A stretch of 43,876 bases of DNA from an uncultured Rikenella sp. (GCF_910579375.1 NZ_CAJTUJ010000007.1:1-43876); one strand, 5' to 3'. Shown: positions 15,364-24,230, numbered from the stretch's first letter. Numbers and translations are program-made. The notes: generated by a model not told the origin, from the sequence alone.

Positions 15364-16028
15364 AGATCGAATTTACCCAAGAGAAACGGGGCGAAATCGA
15401 ACGCATCCAGCATGAGTTTCGCAACAGATTGTCTCAGAATGAAATTCTCCGGTTGACGTCGCAAGCCATTAACAGAGTCTTGTCAAGGTCCATATCTCGG
15501 ATTACCAAGAACATTAAGGACGAATACAACATTACTCAAAAATACCTGGCCCGTACGGCTAAAGTATCGCCCTGGTCCAATCGCGGCAAGCTATGGGGTG
15601 CCATCTCGATTAACGAGAATCGGTTGCCGGTCATTGCATTCAAACCCAAACAGTCGAAATCGTCTATTTCTGTCGCTTTTCATAAAGGGCAAACGAAATA
15701 TATCCGCAATGCGTTCATTGCCACTGTTCCGGCGGGTAAGAAAGGAGAAGAGACCAGCGAACACACTGGAGTGTTCAGTCGAGGAAAATACATCAAACGA
15801 AAGGGTTTCTACTACTATACGAAAGCGGAGCGGCGTAAGGGCGGGATCGGTCGTACAAAGAACGACAAAGTGAGGATTACCCAGCGTATGGGACCATCTG
15901 TTTTCTCAATGAGTGTGAATAAAAAGATTGCACAGGATGTTCAACAGTTTATGGGGAACGAAGTAACCGCCCGAGTGCGCGGGATATTGACCGCTCGGGT
16001 CGCTAAAATCGCCGCGCAAAATCGTTGA
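15360..16028 (+). CDS. Phage minor tail protein Z-like
   Basis: This basic 222-residue protein resembles the prophage minor tail protein Z family (lambda gpZ-like): NRVLSRSISRITKNIKDEYNI, KYLARTAKVS and a C-terminal FVAxQ-type end replaced here by VSVNKK/VQQFMGNEVTARVRGIL. In many GpA-type prophages this gene lies just before the terminase genes, as here. It may take part in tail completion or head-tail joining. AT content is a little higher than in its neighbours. Confidence 0.6.
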   Translation: MKIEFTQEKRGEIERIQHEFRNRLSQNEILRLTSQAINRVLSRSISRITKNIKDEYNITQKYLARTAKVSPWSNRGKLWGAISINENRLPVIAFKPKQSKSSISVAFHKGQTKYIRNAFIATVPAGKKGEETSEHTGVFSRGKYIKRKGFYYYTKAERRKGGIGRTKNDKVRITQRMGPSVFSMSVNKKIAQDVQQFMGNEVTARVRGILTARVAKIAAQNR

Positions 16029-16141
16029 GTGGCGAATTTTTGTAGGTTCTTTCCGGCGATCCGCATCGGGGGTAGTCGGCACCGCGGTTTTCGGTTAGTT
16101 AGCGGGAAAAATTATCATAGGAAGCAGAAAGCGTTCGGAGG
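16029..16141. other. Non-coding gap before terminase, candidate packaging (cos) site
   Basis: These 113 bp are the only sizeable gap between the regulator and terminase genes in an otherwise tightly packed block. They contain ggttctttccggcgatccgc and a gggggtag word. GpA-type terminases usually cut cos sites just upstream of the small subunit gene, so this is the natural candidate. The final bases (ggagg just before ATG) are the ribosome binding site of the small terminase gene. Confidence 0.35.
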
Positions 16142-16744
16142 ATGAAAAAGAGAGCACCCAAGGGATGGGTTAAAATATCGGATTTCGAGGAGCTGACCGG
16201 CATAAGTTCAAAGACCATCGCTGCGGCCATCAAACGCGGACATATCCCGGAACAGGTTGCCGCCCGTGTCGGAACCGCTGCGACATCCCCGTACTATCTC
16301 GACCCGCACGAGGCGGCCAAAACGTGGTACTGCTCCATGAATGCCGCGCATCCGACATCCCGTAAAATCCGCCTCACTTTGGCGGGGTACATCAAAACTT
16401 TCGACAGTGCTTTTATTACCCCCGAACAGAAACACGTCGAAAATCCGGCGATAACCTTGACCTATGAAGACGCTCAGCTACAAGAGAAGATCGCCAAGGC
16501 GCGTTTGGCCGAACTGGAGTTGGCGGAAAAAGAAGGATCGCTTGTTGAGAAAGCAACCATAGATGCCGAACTATTCGCCGCGGCACAAGAGATACGAAAC
16601 GCCCTGCTGGTCATCCCGGATCGGATCATCGACCAAGTGATTGCGGAAGCTGCGAACCGCAATAAAGCGCATGGCATCATCTACAACGCCATTGCGGACG
16701 AGCTGGAGAAGCTGGCCGACATCGGCGCACGACTGGAGAAATGA
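16142..16744 (+). CDS. Terminase small subunit-like protein
   Basis: The 200-residue protein has an N-terminal winged-HTH region (GWVKISDFEELTGISSKTIAAAIKRGHIPE) and a helical second half with LTYEDAQLQEKIAKARLAELELAEKEGSLV, typical of Nu1/DUF1441-type small terminases. It should bind the packaging site and recruit the large subunit. The stop overlaps the large-subunit start (ATGA). Confidence 0.8.
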   Translation: MKKRAPKGWVKISDFEELTGISSKTIAAAIKRGHIPEQVAARVGTAATSPYYLDPHEAAKTWYCSMNAAHPTSRKIRLTLAGYIKTFDSAFITPEQKHVENPAITLTYEDAQLQEKIAKARLAELELAEKEGSLVEKATIDAELFAAAQEIRNALLVIPDRIIDQVIAEAANRNKAHGIIYNAIADELEKLADIGARLEK

Positions 16745-18603
16745 GTGATTACACGAGCATAGGCAGATTTTTTCAGGGACTACGTCCGGTTCCGCGCATC
16801 TCGGTTGCGGAATGGGCCGACCGGTACCGATACCTGTCCCCCATGTCGTCGGCAGAGCCGGGGCGGTATCGTACCGACCGGACTCCGTACCTACGGCGAA
16901 TCATGGAGTGTCTGAGCATTCACGAGCCGTACAAGAAGGTGGTTTTCATGAAGGGGGCACAAGTCGGGGCAACCGAAAGCGGAACAAATTTCATCGGCTA
17001 CGTCATGCACATATCGCCGGCCCCAGCTATGTTCGTTCAACCCACGGAAGAGATGGTCAAACGGTTATCCAAAGGCCGTATCGATCCCCTTATCGAAATG
17101 TGCCCGGAGGTAAAAGCCCGCGTGGCGGTGAACAAGAGTAGGGACAGCAACAACACCATCATGCAAAAGAGTTTCGACGGCGGGGTTTTGCTGTTCGCCG
17201 GCGCAAACAGTGCCGCCGGGCTACGGTCCGTACCGATTCGTTTCCTAATCTTGGACGAAGTCGATGCGTATCCGCAGGATTTGGATGGCGAAGGGTCGCC
17301 GATCGAACTGGCCATCGCCCGTACCCGCACGTTCCCGAACAAGAAAATCTATATCGTCAGCACTCCGACCATTAGCGGGCTGTCTGTCATCGAAAGCGAG
17401 TTCCTGGAAACGGATCAAAACTACTACCATGTCCCGTGTCCGTATTGCGGCGGGATGCAACCGCTGACTTTCTCGCAGTTGAAGTGGGACGAGGGTCGTC
17501 CGGAAACGGCCCGTTATGAGTGTGTCCATTGCGGCGCGCGGATCGAGGAGCGGCACAAGGTCGAAATGTTCGCGCACGGCGAGTGGGTGGCCAGCAAACC
17601 CGAAAAATCCAATCCGGATACGATCGGGTTCCACCTCAATTCCCTGTATTCTCCGTTCGGGTGGCAGTCGTGGGGCGAAATCGCCGCCGACTTCGTCAAG
17701 GCGAAAGACAATCAATCCCGGCTGAAAGTGTTTGTCAACACGACCCTGGGCGAAACGTGGGCAGAGCGGGGCGAGGCACCGCCGTTCAAGAATTTGTACA
17801 ACCGGCGGGAAAGCTACCGGACGAACAGCGTTCCGGACGACGTTTGTTTCATCACGGCCGGGGTGGACGTCCAGCGCGACCGGCTGGAGCTGGAGATCGT
17901 GGGATGGTGTGCCGACAAACGTTCCTACTCCATCGACTACCGCGTGATCGATGGCGACACGGCGGGTAAAAAAGTATGGGACGAGTTGGCCGAAGTGGTG
18001 GGCGAACGGTGGGAACGTCGGGACGGTGCGGAACTGCCGCTGCAACTGATGGCCATCGATAGCGGATACAACACGACGCACGTTTATACTTTTTGCCGTC
18101 GGTTCTCCGGTTCGCGTGTCATTCCGACCAAGGGACAGGACGGGCAGAAGATGGCGGTCATGCCGCCCAAATCCGTCGATGTGACCAAAGCCGGAAAGCG
18201 GGTCGGAAAAACGAAGCTCTGGAACATCGGGGTGTCGCTCCTCAAAGGCGAATTGTATTCGGATTTACGGCTCGAAAAAGACAGCGACGGGAATCCGCCG
18301 CCAGGTTACTGCCATTTCCCGGAGTACGACGAACACTATTTCCGCGGACTGACCGCCGAAGAACAGGTCGTCAAGATCGTGCGCGGCTATCGCCACACCG
18401 TATGGGTCAAGAAATACGAGCGTAACGAGCCGCTGGACTGCCGGATATACGCGCGTGCCGCGGCAACGATTCTCGGTCTGGACCGTTTGTCGCCCGAAAA
18501 GCTGGCCACCCTGGGCGGATTAGCCGCCAAGTCGGAACCGAACAAATCAACCAAACCCAAAGGCGAACGAAAACGACGCCGAAGCAGCTTTTGGGATAGA
18601 TAG
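16741..18603 (+). CDS. Terminase large subunit, GpA type
   Basis: This 620-residue ATPase-nuclease packages phage DNA into the prohead. Features of the GpA family are clear: the N-terminal ISVAEWADRYRYLSP segment, Walker A-like KGAQVGATES (about residue 70), Walker B LILDEVDAYP, a zinc-binding CPYCGG...CVHCG pair, and nuclease-domain sequence with ITAGVDVQRDRLELEIVGW and LMAIDSGYNT. The family predicts cohesive-end cutting. It is the best single marker that the head module is lambda-like rather than P2-like. Confidence 0.93.
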   Translation: MSDYTSIGRFFQGLRPVPRISVAEWADRYRYLSPMSSAEPGRYRTDRTPYLRRIMECLSIHEPYKKVVFMKGAQVGATESGTNFIGYVMHISPAPAMFVQPTEEMVKRLSKGRIDPLIEMCPEVKARVAVNKSRDSNNTIMQKSFDGGVLLFAGANSAAGLRSVPIRFLILDEVDAYPQDLDGEGSPIELAIARTRTFPNKKIYIVSTPTISGLSVIESEFLETDQNYYHVPCPYCGGMQPLTFSQLKWDEGRPETARYECVHCGARIEERHKVEMFAHGEWVASKPEKSNPDTIGFHLNSLYSPFGWQSWGEIAADFVKAKDNQSRLKVFVNTTLGETWAERGEAPPFKNLYNRRESYRTNSVPDDVCFITAGVDVQRDRLELEIVGWCADKRSYSIDYRVIDGDTAGKKVWDELAEVVGERWERRDGAELPLQLMAIDSGYNTTHVYTFCRRFSGSRVIPTKGQDGQKMAVMPPKSVDVTKAGKRVGKTKLWNIGVSLLKGELYSDLRLEKDSDGNPPPGYCHFPEYDEHYFRGLTAEEQVVKIVRGYRHTVWVKKYERNEPLDCRIYARAAATILGLDRLSPEKLATLGGLAAKSEPNKSTKPKGERKRRRSSFWDR

Positions 18604-18717
18604 CCTGACAAAATGACCGATGAGATGGGTTGGTACGGATTTTGTAAAAGGGGGCTGCACCAGTGGTTCCGGAACAGCTGCTGAAAAACAATCTATTATT
18701 AATTAAAAAATTAAACT

Positions 18718-19017
18718 ATGAGTAAATTAAACAAATTGAAAGTACAAAATGCAATCGGCACAAGTCCGTTATCCCCTCGTGGTTTTTCCTCTTGGTTGGA
18801 ATACTGGGAAAACTTCAAGGGACAACTCTCTGCAAAATATTATTATTGTCCTGCATGCGGTAATCTCACACACAAAAGCAAGTTCGTCGGTGCTCATGTA
18901 ACGATAGGGGGACTTCCTTTCGGACAAATGTATATTGTGCCGCTTTGCAACAGTTGCAATCACAGGACTGGTGTGTTTTCTGTCAATGCAGACCTTTTGG
19001 TACCTTCTAACCTCTAA
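18718..19017 (+). CDS. Zinc-ribbon moron protein
   Basis: The 99-residue product has two Cys pairs (YYYCPACGNLTHKSKF and VPLCNSCNHR) around a small beta-rich core. No function is known to me. It is AT-rich compared with the terminase and portal genes, is preceded by a gap of 114 bp and is followed by two terminators. That is the typical make-up of a moron: an extra gene with its own transcription unit inserted between head genes. Confidence 0.7.
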   Translation: MSKLNKLKVQNAIGTSPLSPRGFSSWLEYWENFKGQLSAKYYYCPACGNLTHKSKFVGAHVTIGGLPFGQMYIVPLCNSCNHRTGVFSVNADLLVPSNL

Positions 19018-19037
19018 CGCATAGAGGTATGTATGTT

Positions 19038-19073
19038 AGCTCTGTCGGAACTGCCAATTCCGGCAGAGCTTCT
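19038..19073 (+). terminator. Terminator after the moron
   Basis: A 13-bp stem with one G-T pair (19038-19050 with 19058-19070) encloses a short loop and is followed by tctttatc. Confidence 0.65.
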
Positions 19074-19144
19074 TTATCACAAATCAAAGACCATGCCAAT
19101 GTAATGATTTCCTAAAAATCCGTTTCTGAAAAAATGTAGATATG

Positions 19145-19170
19145 GCCCCGCCCCAAAGCGGGGCTTTTTT
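19145..19170 (+). terminator. Second terminator before the gpW-like gene
   Basis: A 7-bp perfect GC stem (gccccgc 19145-19151, gcggggc 19158-19164) with a six-base loop is followed by six T (19165-19170). It is a textbook rho-independent terminator inside the late region. Confidence 0.85.
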
Positions 19171-19190
19171 ATTGGTTGGGATAGATAAAT

Positions 19191-19261
19191 CTTTCCACAT
19201 TTTTCTGTTTTTTGGAAAGTTCTTTCCACGTTTTCGCAAGTTGATTGTTAGATACTTGCGA
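19191..19261 (+). promoter_or_regulatory. Candidate late promoter/operator region
   Basis: After the two terminators this gap holds a direct repeat of ctttccac (19191-19198 and 19222-19229, 31 bp apart, about three helical turns), an inverted ggaaag (19214-19219), and a perfect 8-bp inverted repeat (tcgcaagt 19234-19241, acttgcga 19254-19261). The following 20 kb of head and tail genes need a promoter here or antitermination. No exact TAnnTTTG match was found. Confidence 0.4.
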
Positions 19262-19292
19262 GGTCTTTACATTAGCGTCAAATCATGCGCTG

Positions 19293-19505
19293 ATGGCATT
19301 CACGGTCGAACAATACGAAACACTCAAAAGGGCCATAGTGAGCGGCGTCCAATCCGTCACGTACGGAGACAAAACCGTGAACTATCGCTCTATTGCCGAC
19401 ATGAAAGAAGCCTTGCGGATCATGGAGGCGGAATTGTTCCCGGAACGCACGCCCCACCGCCGGCGGTTTGCGGTGGTCGATCGCGGTTATTTCCCGAAAA
19501 AATGA
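19293..19505 (+). CDS. gpW-like head-tail joining protein
   Basis: The 70-residue protein resembles lambda gpW, which closes the filled head at the portal. Its size and position (before the portal gene, after terminase) fit, as does the helix-beta-helix layout: FTVEQYETLKRAIVSG, SVTYGDKTVNYRS, then DMKEALRIMEAELFP. I placed the start at ATG 19293; upstream in-frame sequence lies in the regulatory gap. The stop overlaps the portal start (ATGA). Confidence 0.75.
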   Translation: MAFTVEQYETLKRAIVSGVQSVTYGDKTVNYRSIADMKEALRIMEAELFPERTPHRRRFAVVDRGYFPKK

Positions 19506-20878
19506 AAGTCTTTGGGTTGGACATAAAACGGAGTCGGCCCAAGCGACGAGCGTATGAGGCCGCCGATAAAAGCCGCCGGGGCAAATCGTTCCGGATGGCC
19601 GGCTCGACCGGAGTCAATCGCGAAATTGCGGGGGCGTTGGTTACGCTGCGGGACCGGTCGCGGCACTTGGTGCGCAACAACGGATGGGCCAAACGCGCCA
19701 TCGAAGTCATTGCCCGCCACACTATCGGCGAAGGTATCCAGCCCGCACCTATTGGCGACCTGGAGCAAATCCGACACATCAAGGATATATGGCACGACTG
19801 GGCGGAAAGCACGGCTTGCGACTGGTACGGAAAGATGAATTTCTACGGGTTGCAGGAACTGGCCATGCGAACCATTGCCGAAGGAGGCGATGTCCTGATC
19901 GTGCGCAAGTGGGTGATGCCGGACGAAGATTGCACCGTTCCTATCAAGCTCCAGATTTTGGAGGGCGACCAGCTGGACCACACCCGGGACGGTATTAACG
20001 ACCAAGGGATTGTGCGCCTTGGCGTGCAATACAACCAAGAGGGGCAGGTACTCGGATATTGGATTTACGATTACCACCCCGGCGATGGCGTGTTTTTCGG
20101 AACTCGGTGCGAAAGCCAATATGTAGACAAGTCGGATGTAGTACACGCTTTTGAGGTCCTTAGGCCGGGCCAATGCCGGGGCATTCCGTTCGGGGTGGCC
20201 GCGTTCATGAAAACGGGGGATTTCAGCGATTACGAAGACGCCCAGCTGGTCAAGCAGAAGATCGCCGCCTGTTTCGCCGCGTTCGTGCTGGGGTCGGAAG
20301 ATACGGACACCGAGCCTTACGAGGCTTTGGAACCGGGGATTATCGAGCACCTGAGCGACGTCGAGAAGGTCGAATTTGCCAACCCTCCGGCTGTCGGCGA
20401 TTACGACCCCTATTCCAGCCGCATATTACAGGGGATTGCCGCCGCGTACGGTATCACGTATGAGATGCTGACAATGGACTACAGCCGGGTCAATTTCACC
20501 TCCGGTCGGATGGCCAAGATCGATGTAACCGCCAACTTCCGAAGCTGGCAATACAACATGATCGTACCGCAGTTGTGCGCGCCGGTTTGGAACTGGTTTT
20601 TGAAAGCCTGCCTAATCGCAGGCAAGATTACGAGACCTATTCGTGCCGATTGGACGGCCCCGCGCGTACAGCAGCTGGACCCGACCAAAGAGACGGACGC
20701 GCAAGTCAAACGGATCAAATCCGGGTTGGCCACGATTAGCGAGGTGATCCGCGAAATGGGGCGCGAACCGGACGAGTTTTTCAAAGAGTACCAGCAGGAT
20801 GTCCAACGACTGCGGGAAATGGACATTACCGTCGATAGTCTGAATGTATTTGTAGATAATCCACCACAAAATGGCTAA
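19502..20878 (+). CDS. Portal protein, lambda type
   Basis: This 458-residue protein forms the dodecameric DNA gate at the head vertex. Family features include SRHLVRNNGWAKRAIEVIARHTIGEGIQ near the N-terminus, a central GDQLDHTRDGINDQGIVRLGVQYN segment, VVHAFEVLRPGQCRGIPFGVAA, and the ITYEMLTMDYSRVNFTSGR stretch. The frame extends upstream to 19142 through a terminator, so ATG 19502 coupled to the gpW stop is the real start. Confidence 0.92.
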   Translation: MKVFGLDIKRSRPKRRAYEAADKSRRGKSFRMAGSTGVNREIAGALVTLRDRSRHLVRNNGWAKRAIEVIARHTIGEGIQPAPIGDLEQIRHIKDIWHDWAESTACDWYGKMNFYGLQELAMRTIAEGGDVLIVRKWVMPDEDCTVPIKLQILEGDQLDHTRDGINDQGIVRLGVQYNQEGQVLGYWIYDYHPGDGVFFGTRCESQYVDKSDVVHAFEVLRPGQCRGIPFGVAAFMKTGDFSDYEDAQLVKQKIAACFAAFVLGSEDTDTEPYEALEPGIIEHLSDVEKVEFANPPAVGDYDPYSSRILQGIAAAYGITYEMLTMDYSRVNFTSGRMAKIDVTANFRSWQYNMIVPQLCAPVWNWFLKACLIAGKITRPIRADWTAPRVQQLDPTKETDAQVKRIKSGLATISEVIREMGREPDEFFKEYQQDVQRLREMDITVDSLNVFVDNPPQNG

Positions 20879-21449
20879 ACAGAAAAGAGCAGCATCCACC
20901 CAGTATGGCCGGGCACTCGTTCAACCGGCGTCGCTCGATACGGAGGCGCGGGAAGTCGACGTCGTATTTGCCACCGAAACCCCCGTGCCGCGGTTCGGGT
21001 GGGAGGAAGACTACGACGAAGTGTTGGTTTGCGAGGCCGGGGCGATCCGGATGGAGCGCGCCAACCGTGGACTGCCGGTGATGGACTGTCATAATACCTG
21101 GTCTGTGTTCGCGCAACTCGGTCGAACGGTGAAAGTGTGGATCAACGAGAAGCGGGAATTGTGCGCCCGTATCAAATTCTCACAGCGGGGGCAGGTGGCC
21201 GAACTGTTCCAGGACATCACGGACGGGATCGTAAAAGATATTTCGGTCGGTTACAACGTGTTCAAGTTCGAGCGCGTCGAACAGCCGGGCGGTAAGAATC
21301 CCATCTATCGGGCGATCGACTGGATGCCGACCGAGCTATCCTTTGCCCCGGTGCAAGCCGACATCAAAAGTGAAATCCGAGGAGGTCAGCGGACGCATAC
21401 GGTCGAAATTATTTCCAACAAACAACAAACAACAAACCACTATGAGTAA
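20871..21449 (+). CDS. Prohead protease
   Basis: This 192-residue protein resembles the HK97-type (S78) prohead protease family. A candidate His lies at 74 in PVMDCHNTWSVFAQLG and a Ser at 125 in VKDISVGYNVFKFE, as in relatives where this domain is fused to the capsid protein. The C-terminus (FAPVQADIKSEIRGGQRT) precedes a short tail. It should mature the capsid and scaffold. It overlaps the portal gene by 8 bp and the capsid gene by 8 bp. Confidence 0.8.
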   Translation: MAKQKRAASTQYGRALVQPASLDTEAREVDVVFATETPVPRFGWEEDYDEVLVCEAGAIRMERANRGLPVMDCHNTWSVFAQLGRTVKVWINEKRELCARIKFSQRGQVAELFQDITDGIVKDISVGYNVFKFERVEQPGGKNPIYRAIDWMPTELSFAPVQADIKSEIRGGQRTHTVEIISNKQQTTNHYE

Positions 21450-22998
21450 ACGGGCAAAAAAACGCGGGCAAACGACCCAGTATGTCGTTACCGACGAACC
21501 GGTCAAAGCGGGCGATATTATCACCGTGGAAGGCGTGGATGGAGTCGCTCTGTCCGACGGTGAGATTGGGGACGAAATCACCCTGTCTATCATCGAGCAA
21601 CCGACCCCCGACAACGAGGGAGAGGAAGGCCGCGATGCGGGTACCGAAGAGGAGGAAATCGAAAACGACGAAGAGGAAAGAGAGGAAGAGGGAGACGACG
21701 AAAACGACAGAGACGAAGATAACCAGGACGATGAAGAACAGCGTAAAGGTTCGCGCCGTCGGATGTCGGCCATCACACGCGCAACCCGTGCCGCCGGATT
21801 GCCGGATTCGTATGCCATCGAGCTGTTCCACAGCAAGAAGACGATCGACCAGTGCAGGGCGGCAGTGATCGAAAAACTCGCTAAGCGGAATCCCCGATCG
21901 AACGGGATAAACGGAACCGGCGTCGGACTGGAAGCCGGAACGAAAAAACGCGCCGCGGTGCAGAACGCTTTGTTGCACCGAATCTACCCGGCAAAATTCT
22001 CCCTCGATGCGGGAGCCCGTGAATTTCGCGGGATGACACTCGTCGAACTGGGGAAAGAGCTGCTGTCCGGTCAGGGAATCAACACCCGCGGCATGGACAA
22101 GATGGCCGTGGCGGATATGATTTTCAAACGATCTCACAGTACCGGAGATTTCCCGTTGCTGCTCGAAGGGGTCATCGACAAGATGTTGCGCGAACAGTAC
22201 GAGTTCGCCCCGGAATACTGGGACAAGATCGCCCGGCGGACCAGCGTGGCCGATTTCCGGGAAAAAGGGCTGTACATGGTCGGCGGAGCCAACGGGATGA
22301 AAAAGGTGGCCGAAGGCGGCGAAATCAAATACACCACACTGAAGGAAAGCAAATCGACCATCCGGGTGGAAAGTTACGCCGAAGGGATCATGTTTACCCG
22401 GCAGGCCTTTATCAACGACGACTTGTCGGCATTCGCCATTGTTCCGTCGAGCTTCGTGCGTGATTGGGAGATTTTGCGGGGCAATATGGTGTGGGGGCTG
22501 ATCGTCGATAATGCCAAGATGTCGGACGGCAAGGCGATGTTCAGTGCCGATCACGGGAACTTGCTTACCGGAACTGACAGCGCATTAAGCGAAGATAGCC
22601 TGGCCGCGGCAAAAGTGTTGTTGTCGAAACAAAAAGACCTGGCCGGAAAAACGATTCGGGTATTGCCGAAGTACCTGATCGTACCGCCGGAGTTGGAAAT
22701 CACGGCCAAGAAGTTAGTGACGGCGACGACCCCGGCCAAAGTATCGGACGTCAATGTGTTTGCCAACGAGTTCGACATCATTGTCGAACCGCGATTGACA
22801 GACCCGAAGGGCTGGTATCTGGCGGCCGATCCGAATGCAGTCGATACGCTGTACTACGCTTACCTGGAGGGTAACGAAGCCTTGCGGGTCAATAGCGAAG
22901 AGGACTTCAATACCGACACCATGAAATATGCCGTTCGCGGCGATTTCGGCGCGTCGGCTATCGACTACCGCGGGATGGTCAAGTCAGCCGGCAAGTAG
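21442..22998 (+). CDS. Major capsid protein with N-terminal cement-like domain
   Basis: Residues about 105-518 match the capsid half of protease/capsid fusion proteins of Mu-like and GpA-type phages: SHSTGDFPLLLEGVIDKMLR, EYWDKIARRTSVADFRE, FTRQAFINDDLSAF and AMFSADHGNL. In front of it are two unusual parts. Residues 14-51 (YVVTDEPVKAGDIITVEGVD and on) align without gaps to residues 13-50 of the cement protein encoded just downstream, 15 of 38 identical. Residues about 54-100 are a strongly acidic linker, nearly all Glu, Asp, Asn and Gly. The start is ATG 21442, overlapping the protease gene. Confidence 0.9.
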   Translation: MSKRAKKRGQTTQYVVTDEPVKAGDIITVEGVDGVALSDGEIGDEITLSIIEQPTPDNEGEEGRDAGTEEEEIENDEEEREEEGDDENDRDEDNQDDEEQRKGSRRRMSAITRATRAAGLPDSYAIELFHSKKTIDQCRAAVIEKLAKRNPRSNGINGTGVGLEAGTKKRAAVQNALLHRIYPAKFSLDAGAREFRGMTLVELGKELLSGQGINTRGMDKMAVADMIFKRSHSTGDFPLLLEGVIDKMLREQYEFAPEYWDKIARRTSVADFREKGLYMVGGANGMKKVAEGGEIKYTTLKESKSTIRVESYAEGIMFTRQAFINDDLSAFAIVPSSFVRDWEILRGNMVWGLIVDNAKMSDGKAMFSADHGNLLTGTDSALSEDSLAAAKVLLSKQKDLAGKTIRVLPKYLIVPPELEITAKKLVTATTPAKVSDVNVFANEFDIIVEPRLTDPKGWYLAADPNAVDTLYYAYLEGNEALRVNSEEDFNTDTMKYAVRGDFGASAIDYRGMVKSAGK

Positions 22999-23072
22999 GC
23001 CCGGCCATCATGGACGAAACGAGCGGGGGCAACTGTTCCCCGCTCCATTTCACAACCTAACAACGAAAGAAC

Positions 23073-23405
23073 ATGAAAAATCTGACTGAAGAGGGTAAAA
23101 CCATCGACTATACCCTGACGGAAGAGGCCGTCGCGAGCGGCGAGATCGTGGTTGTCGGCGACATGGCCGGCGTGGCCGTTACAGGTGGACAAACCGGCGA
23201 TACGATCGCTTTGGCCGTCGAGGGCGTGTACGAGTTGCCGAAAGGCTCCGGCGCGCTGGCGCAAGGCAAAAAAGCGTATGTGAATGTCGCCGAAGACAAG
23301 AGTAAGACGGTCGTCGGGACCGCCTCCGGGAATACGTTCATCGGCTACGTATGGGCCGCAGCGGCTGCCGGCGACTCGACCGTTGCGGTAAAACTGAGCA
23401 TCTGA
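23073..23405 (+). CDS. Capsid cement protein (DUF2190-like)
   Basis: This 110-residue beta-rich protein matches the DUF2190 family of capsid decoration proteins: TLTEEAVASGEIVVVGDMAG, GDTIALAVEGVYELPKG, KKAYVNVAEDK and IGYVWAAAAAGDSTVAVKL. It should bind the shell surface and stabilise the packed head. Its first 50 residues are homologous to the extra N-terminal domain of the capsid protein. It follows the capsid gene by 74 bp. Confidence 0.82.
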   Translation: MKNLTEEGKTIDYTLTEEAVASGEIVVVGDMAGVAVTGGQTGDTIALAVEGVYELPKGSGALAQGKKAYVNVAEDKSKTVVGTASGNTFIGYVWAAAAAGDSTVAVKLSI

Positions 23406-23406
23406 C

Positions 23407-23757
23407 ATGAGCGATTTTGACGAGCTGGCCGAACAGACGTTCTCGCAGATTTCCAACCTTCTCGGTGAGGAGGCTGTTTGGCCGGCGTCAAAATCCAAAA
23501 AGATACCGGGGCGGGTACTGTTCAAGAATCCCACCGAGCCGGTACAGGTCGGCGACACCGAACGGTATGAATACCGGCCCAGCACGGCGACGGCGGAATA
23601 TTACACCGGGACGTTCGACGGATTACGACAGATCGTCGATGCCGGCGGGGAAGCACATTTGATCATCCGCGGCGTAAAATATTCGGTGCAAAGCATCGAG
23701 ACGAAGTTCGACGGCAATACGCTCGTAGCCCATCTGGAGCCCGTAGATGAACCGTAG
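23407..23757 (+). CDS. Head-tail joining protein (gpFII-like)
   Basis: The 116-residue protein resembles the phage head-tail attachment family near lambda gpFII: ISNLLGEEAVWPAS near the N-terminus, then a beta-barrel-like body (VQSIETKFDGNTLVAHLEPVDEP). It sits between the cement protein and the tail terminator, the usual place. The match is by position and general sequence, so moderate. Confidence 0.6.
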   Translation: MSDFDELAEQTFSQISNLLGEEAVWPASKSKKIPGRVLFKNPTEPVQVGDTERYEYRPSTATAEYYTGTFDGLRQIVDAGGEAHLIIRGVKYSVQSIETKFDGNTLVAHLEPVDEP

Positions 23758-23759
23758 CT

Positions 23760-24230
23760 ATGACTTACGAACAATACGAAGATGCGATTGTCGGTCTGTT
23801 GGCCATGCCGGGCGTTTCCGTTACGGTCCTGCCGCACGAAGCGGCATTGGTCGAGATGCGTGCGACGGCCCGCCCGCAGCTGTATGTCATTATCAACGGC
23901 AGCAATCTCGGCGAACCCGAAAGTATGGGGATGACCGCCCAGCGGGAGACCCTGCAATGCGAAATTTTCATCCGGGCGAAAGCTCGTCGGGGACGGCTTG
24001 GAATATTCGACCTGTATGGAAAGATAAGCGAACGGCTGTTGGGACGCAAGTTGCCGGATGCCGTTACGCCGATCGCATTCAGTCAGTTCGGGTACGTGGC
24101 CGGAATACAGAACAACTGGCAATACGCCCTGACCTTTTCGTTCGACACTTATCGGGTCGAAGCCGACTCGGACGAGACGGAAGCGGTCGGACGGATCAAA
24201 CGAATAACGATTCAAACCAACGAACCATGA
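23760..24230 (+). CDS. Gp37-like tail terminator/completion protein
   Basis: The 156-residue protein resembles the Gp37/DUF1834 family that lies upstream of sheath genes in Mu-like phages: TYEQYEDAIVGLLA, ARPQLYVIINGSN, ETLQCEIFIRAKARRG and NNWQYALTFSFDTYRVEAD. It probably caps the tail tube at the head-proximal end. The stop overlaps the next start (ATGA). Confidence 0.7.
   Translation: MTYEQYEDAIVGLLAMPGVSVTVLPHEAALVEMRATARPQLYVIINGSNLGEPESMGMTAQRETLQCEIFIRAKARRGRLGIFDLYGKISERLLGRKLPDAVTPIAFSQFGYVAGIQNNWQYALTFSFDTYRVEADSDETEAVGRIKRITIQTNEP

Noticed and set aside
18613..18684. 23-codon ORF between terminase and the moron
   Set aside because: Too short, no conserved-looking sequence and no coupling to neighbours.
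19142..19501. N-terminal extension of the portal gene
   Set aside because: It starts inside a terminator and crosses the gpW-like gene; the coupled ATG at 19502 fits the family.
21409..22554. 381-codon minus-strand open frame opposite the capsid gene
   Set aside because: Antisense shadow of the capsid protein gene, without motifs.
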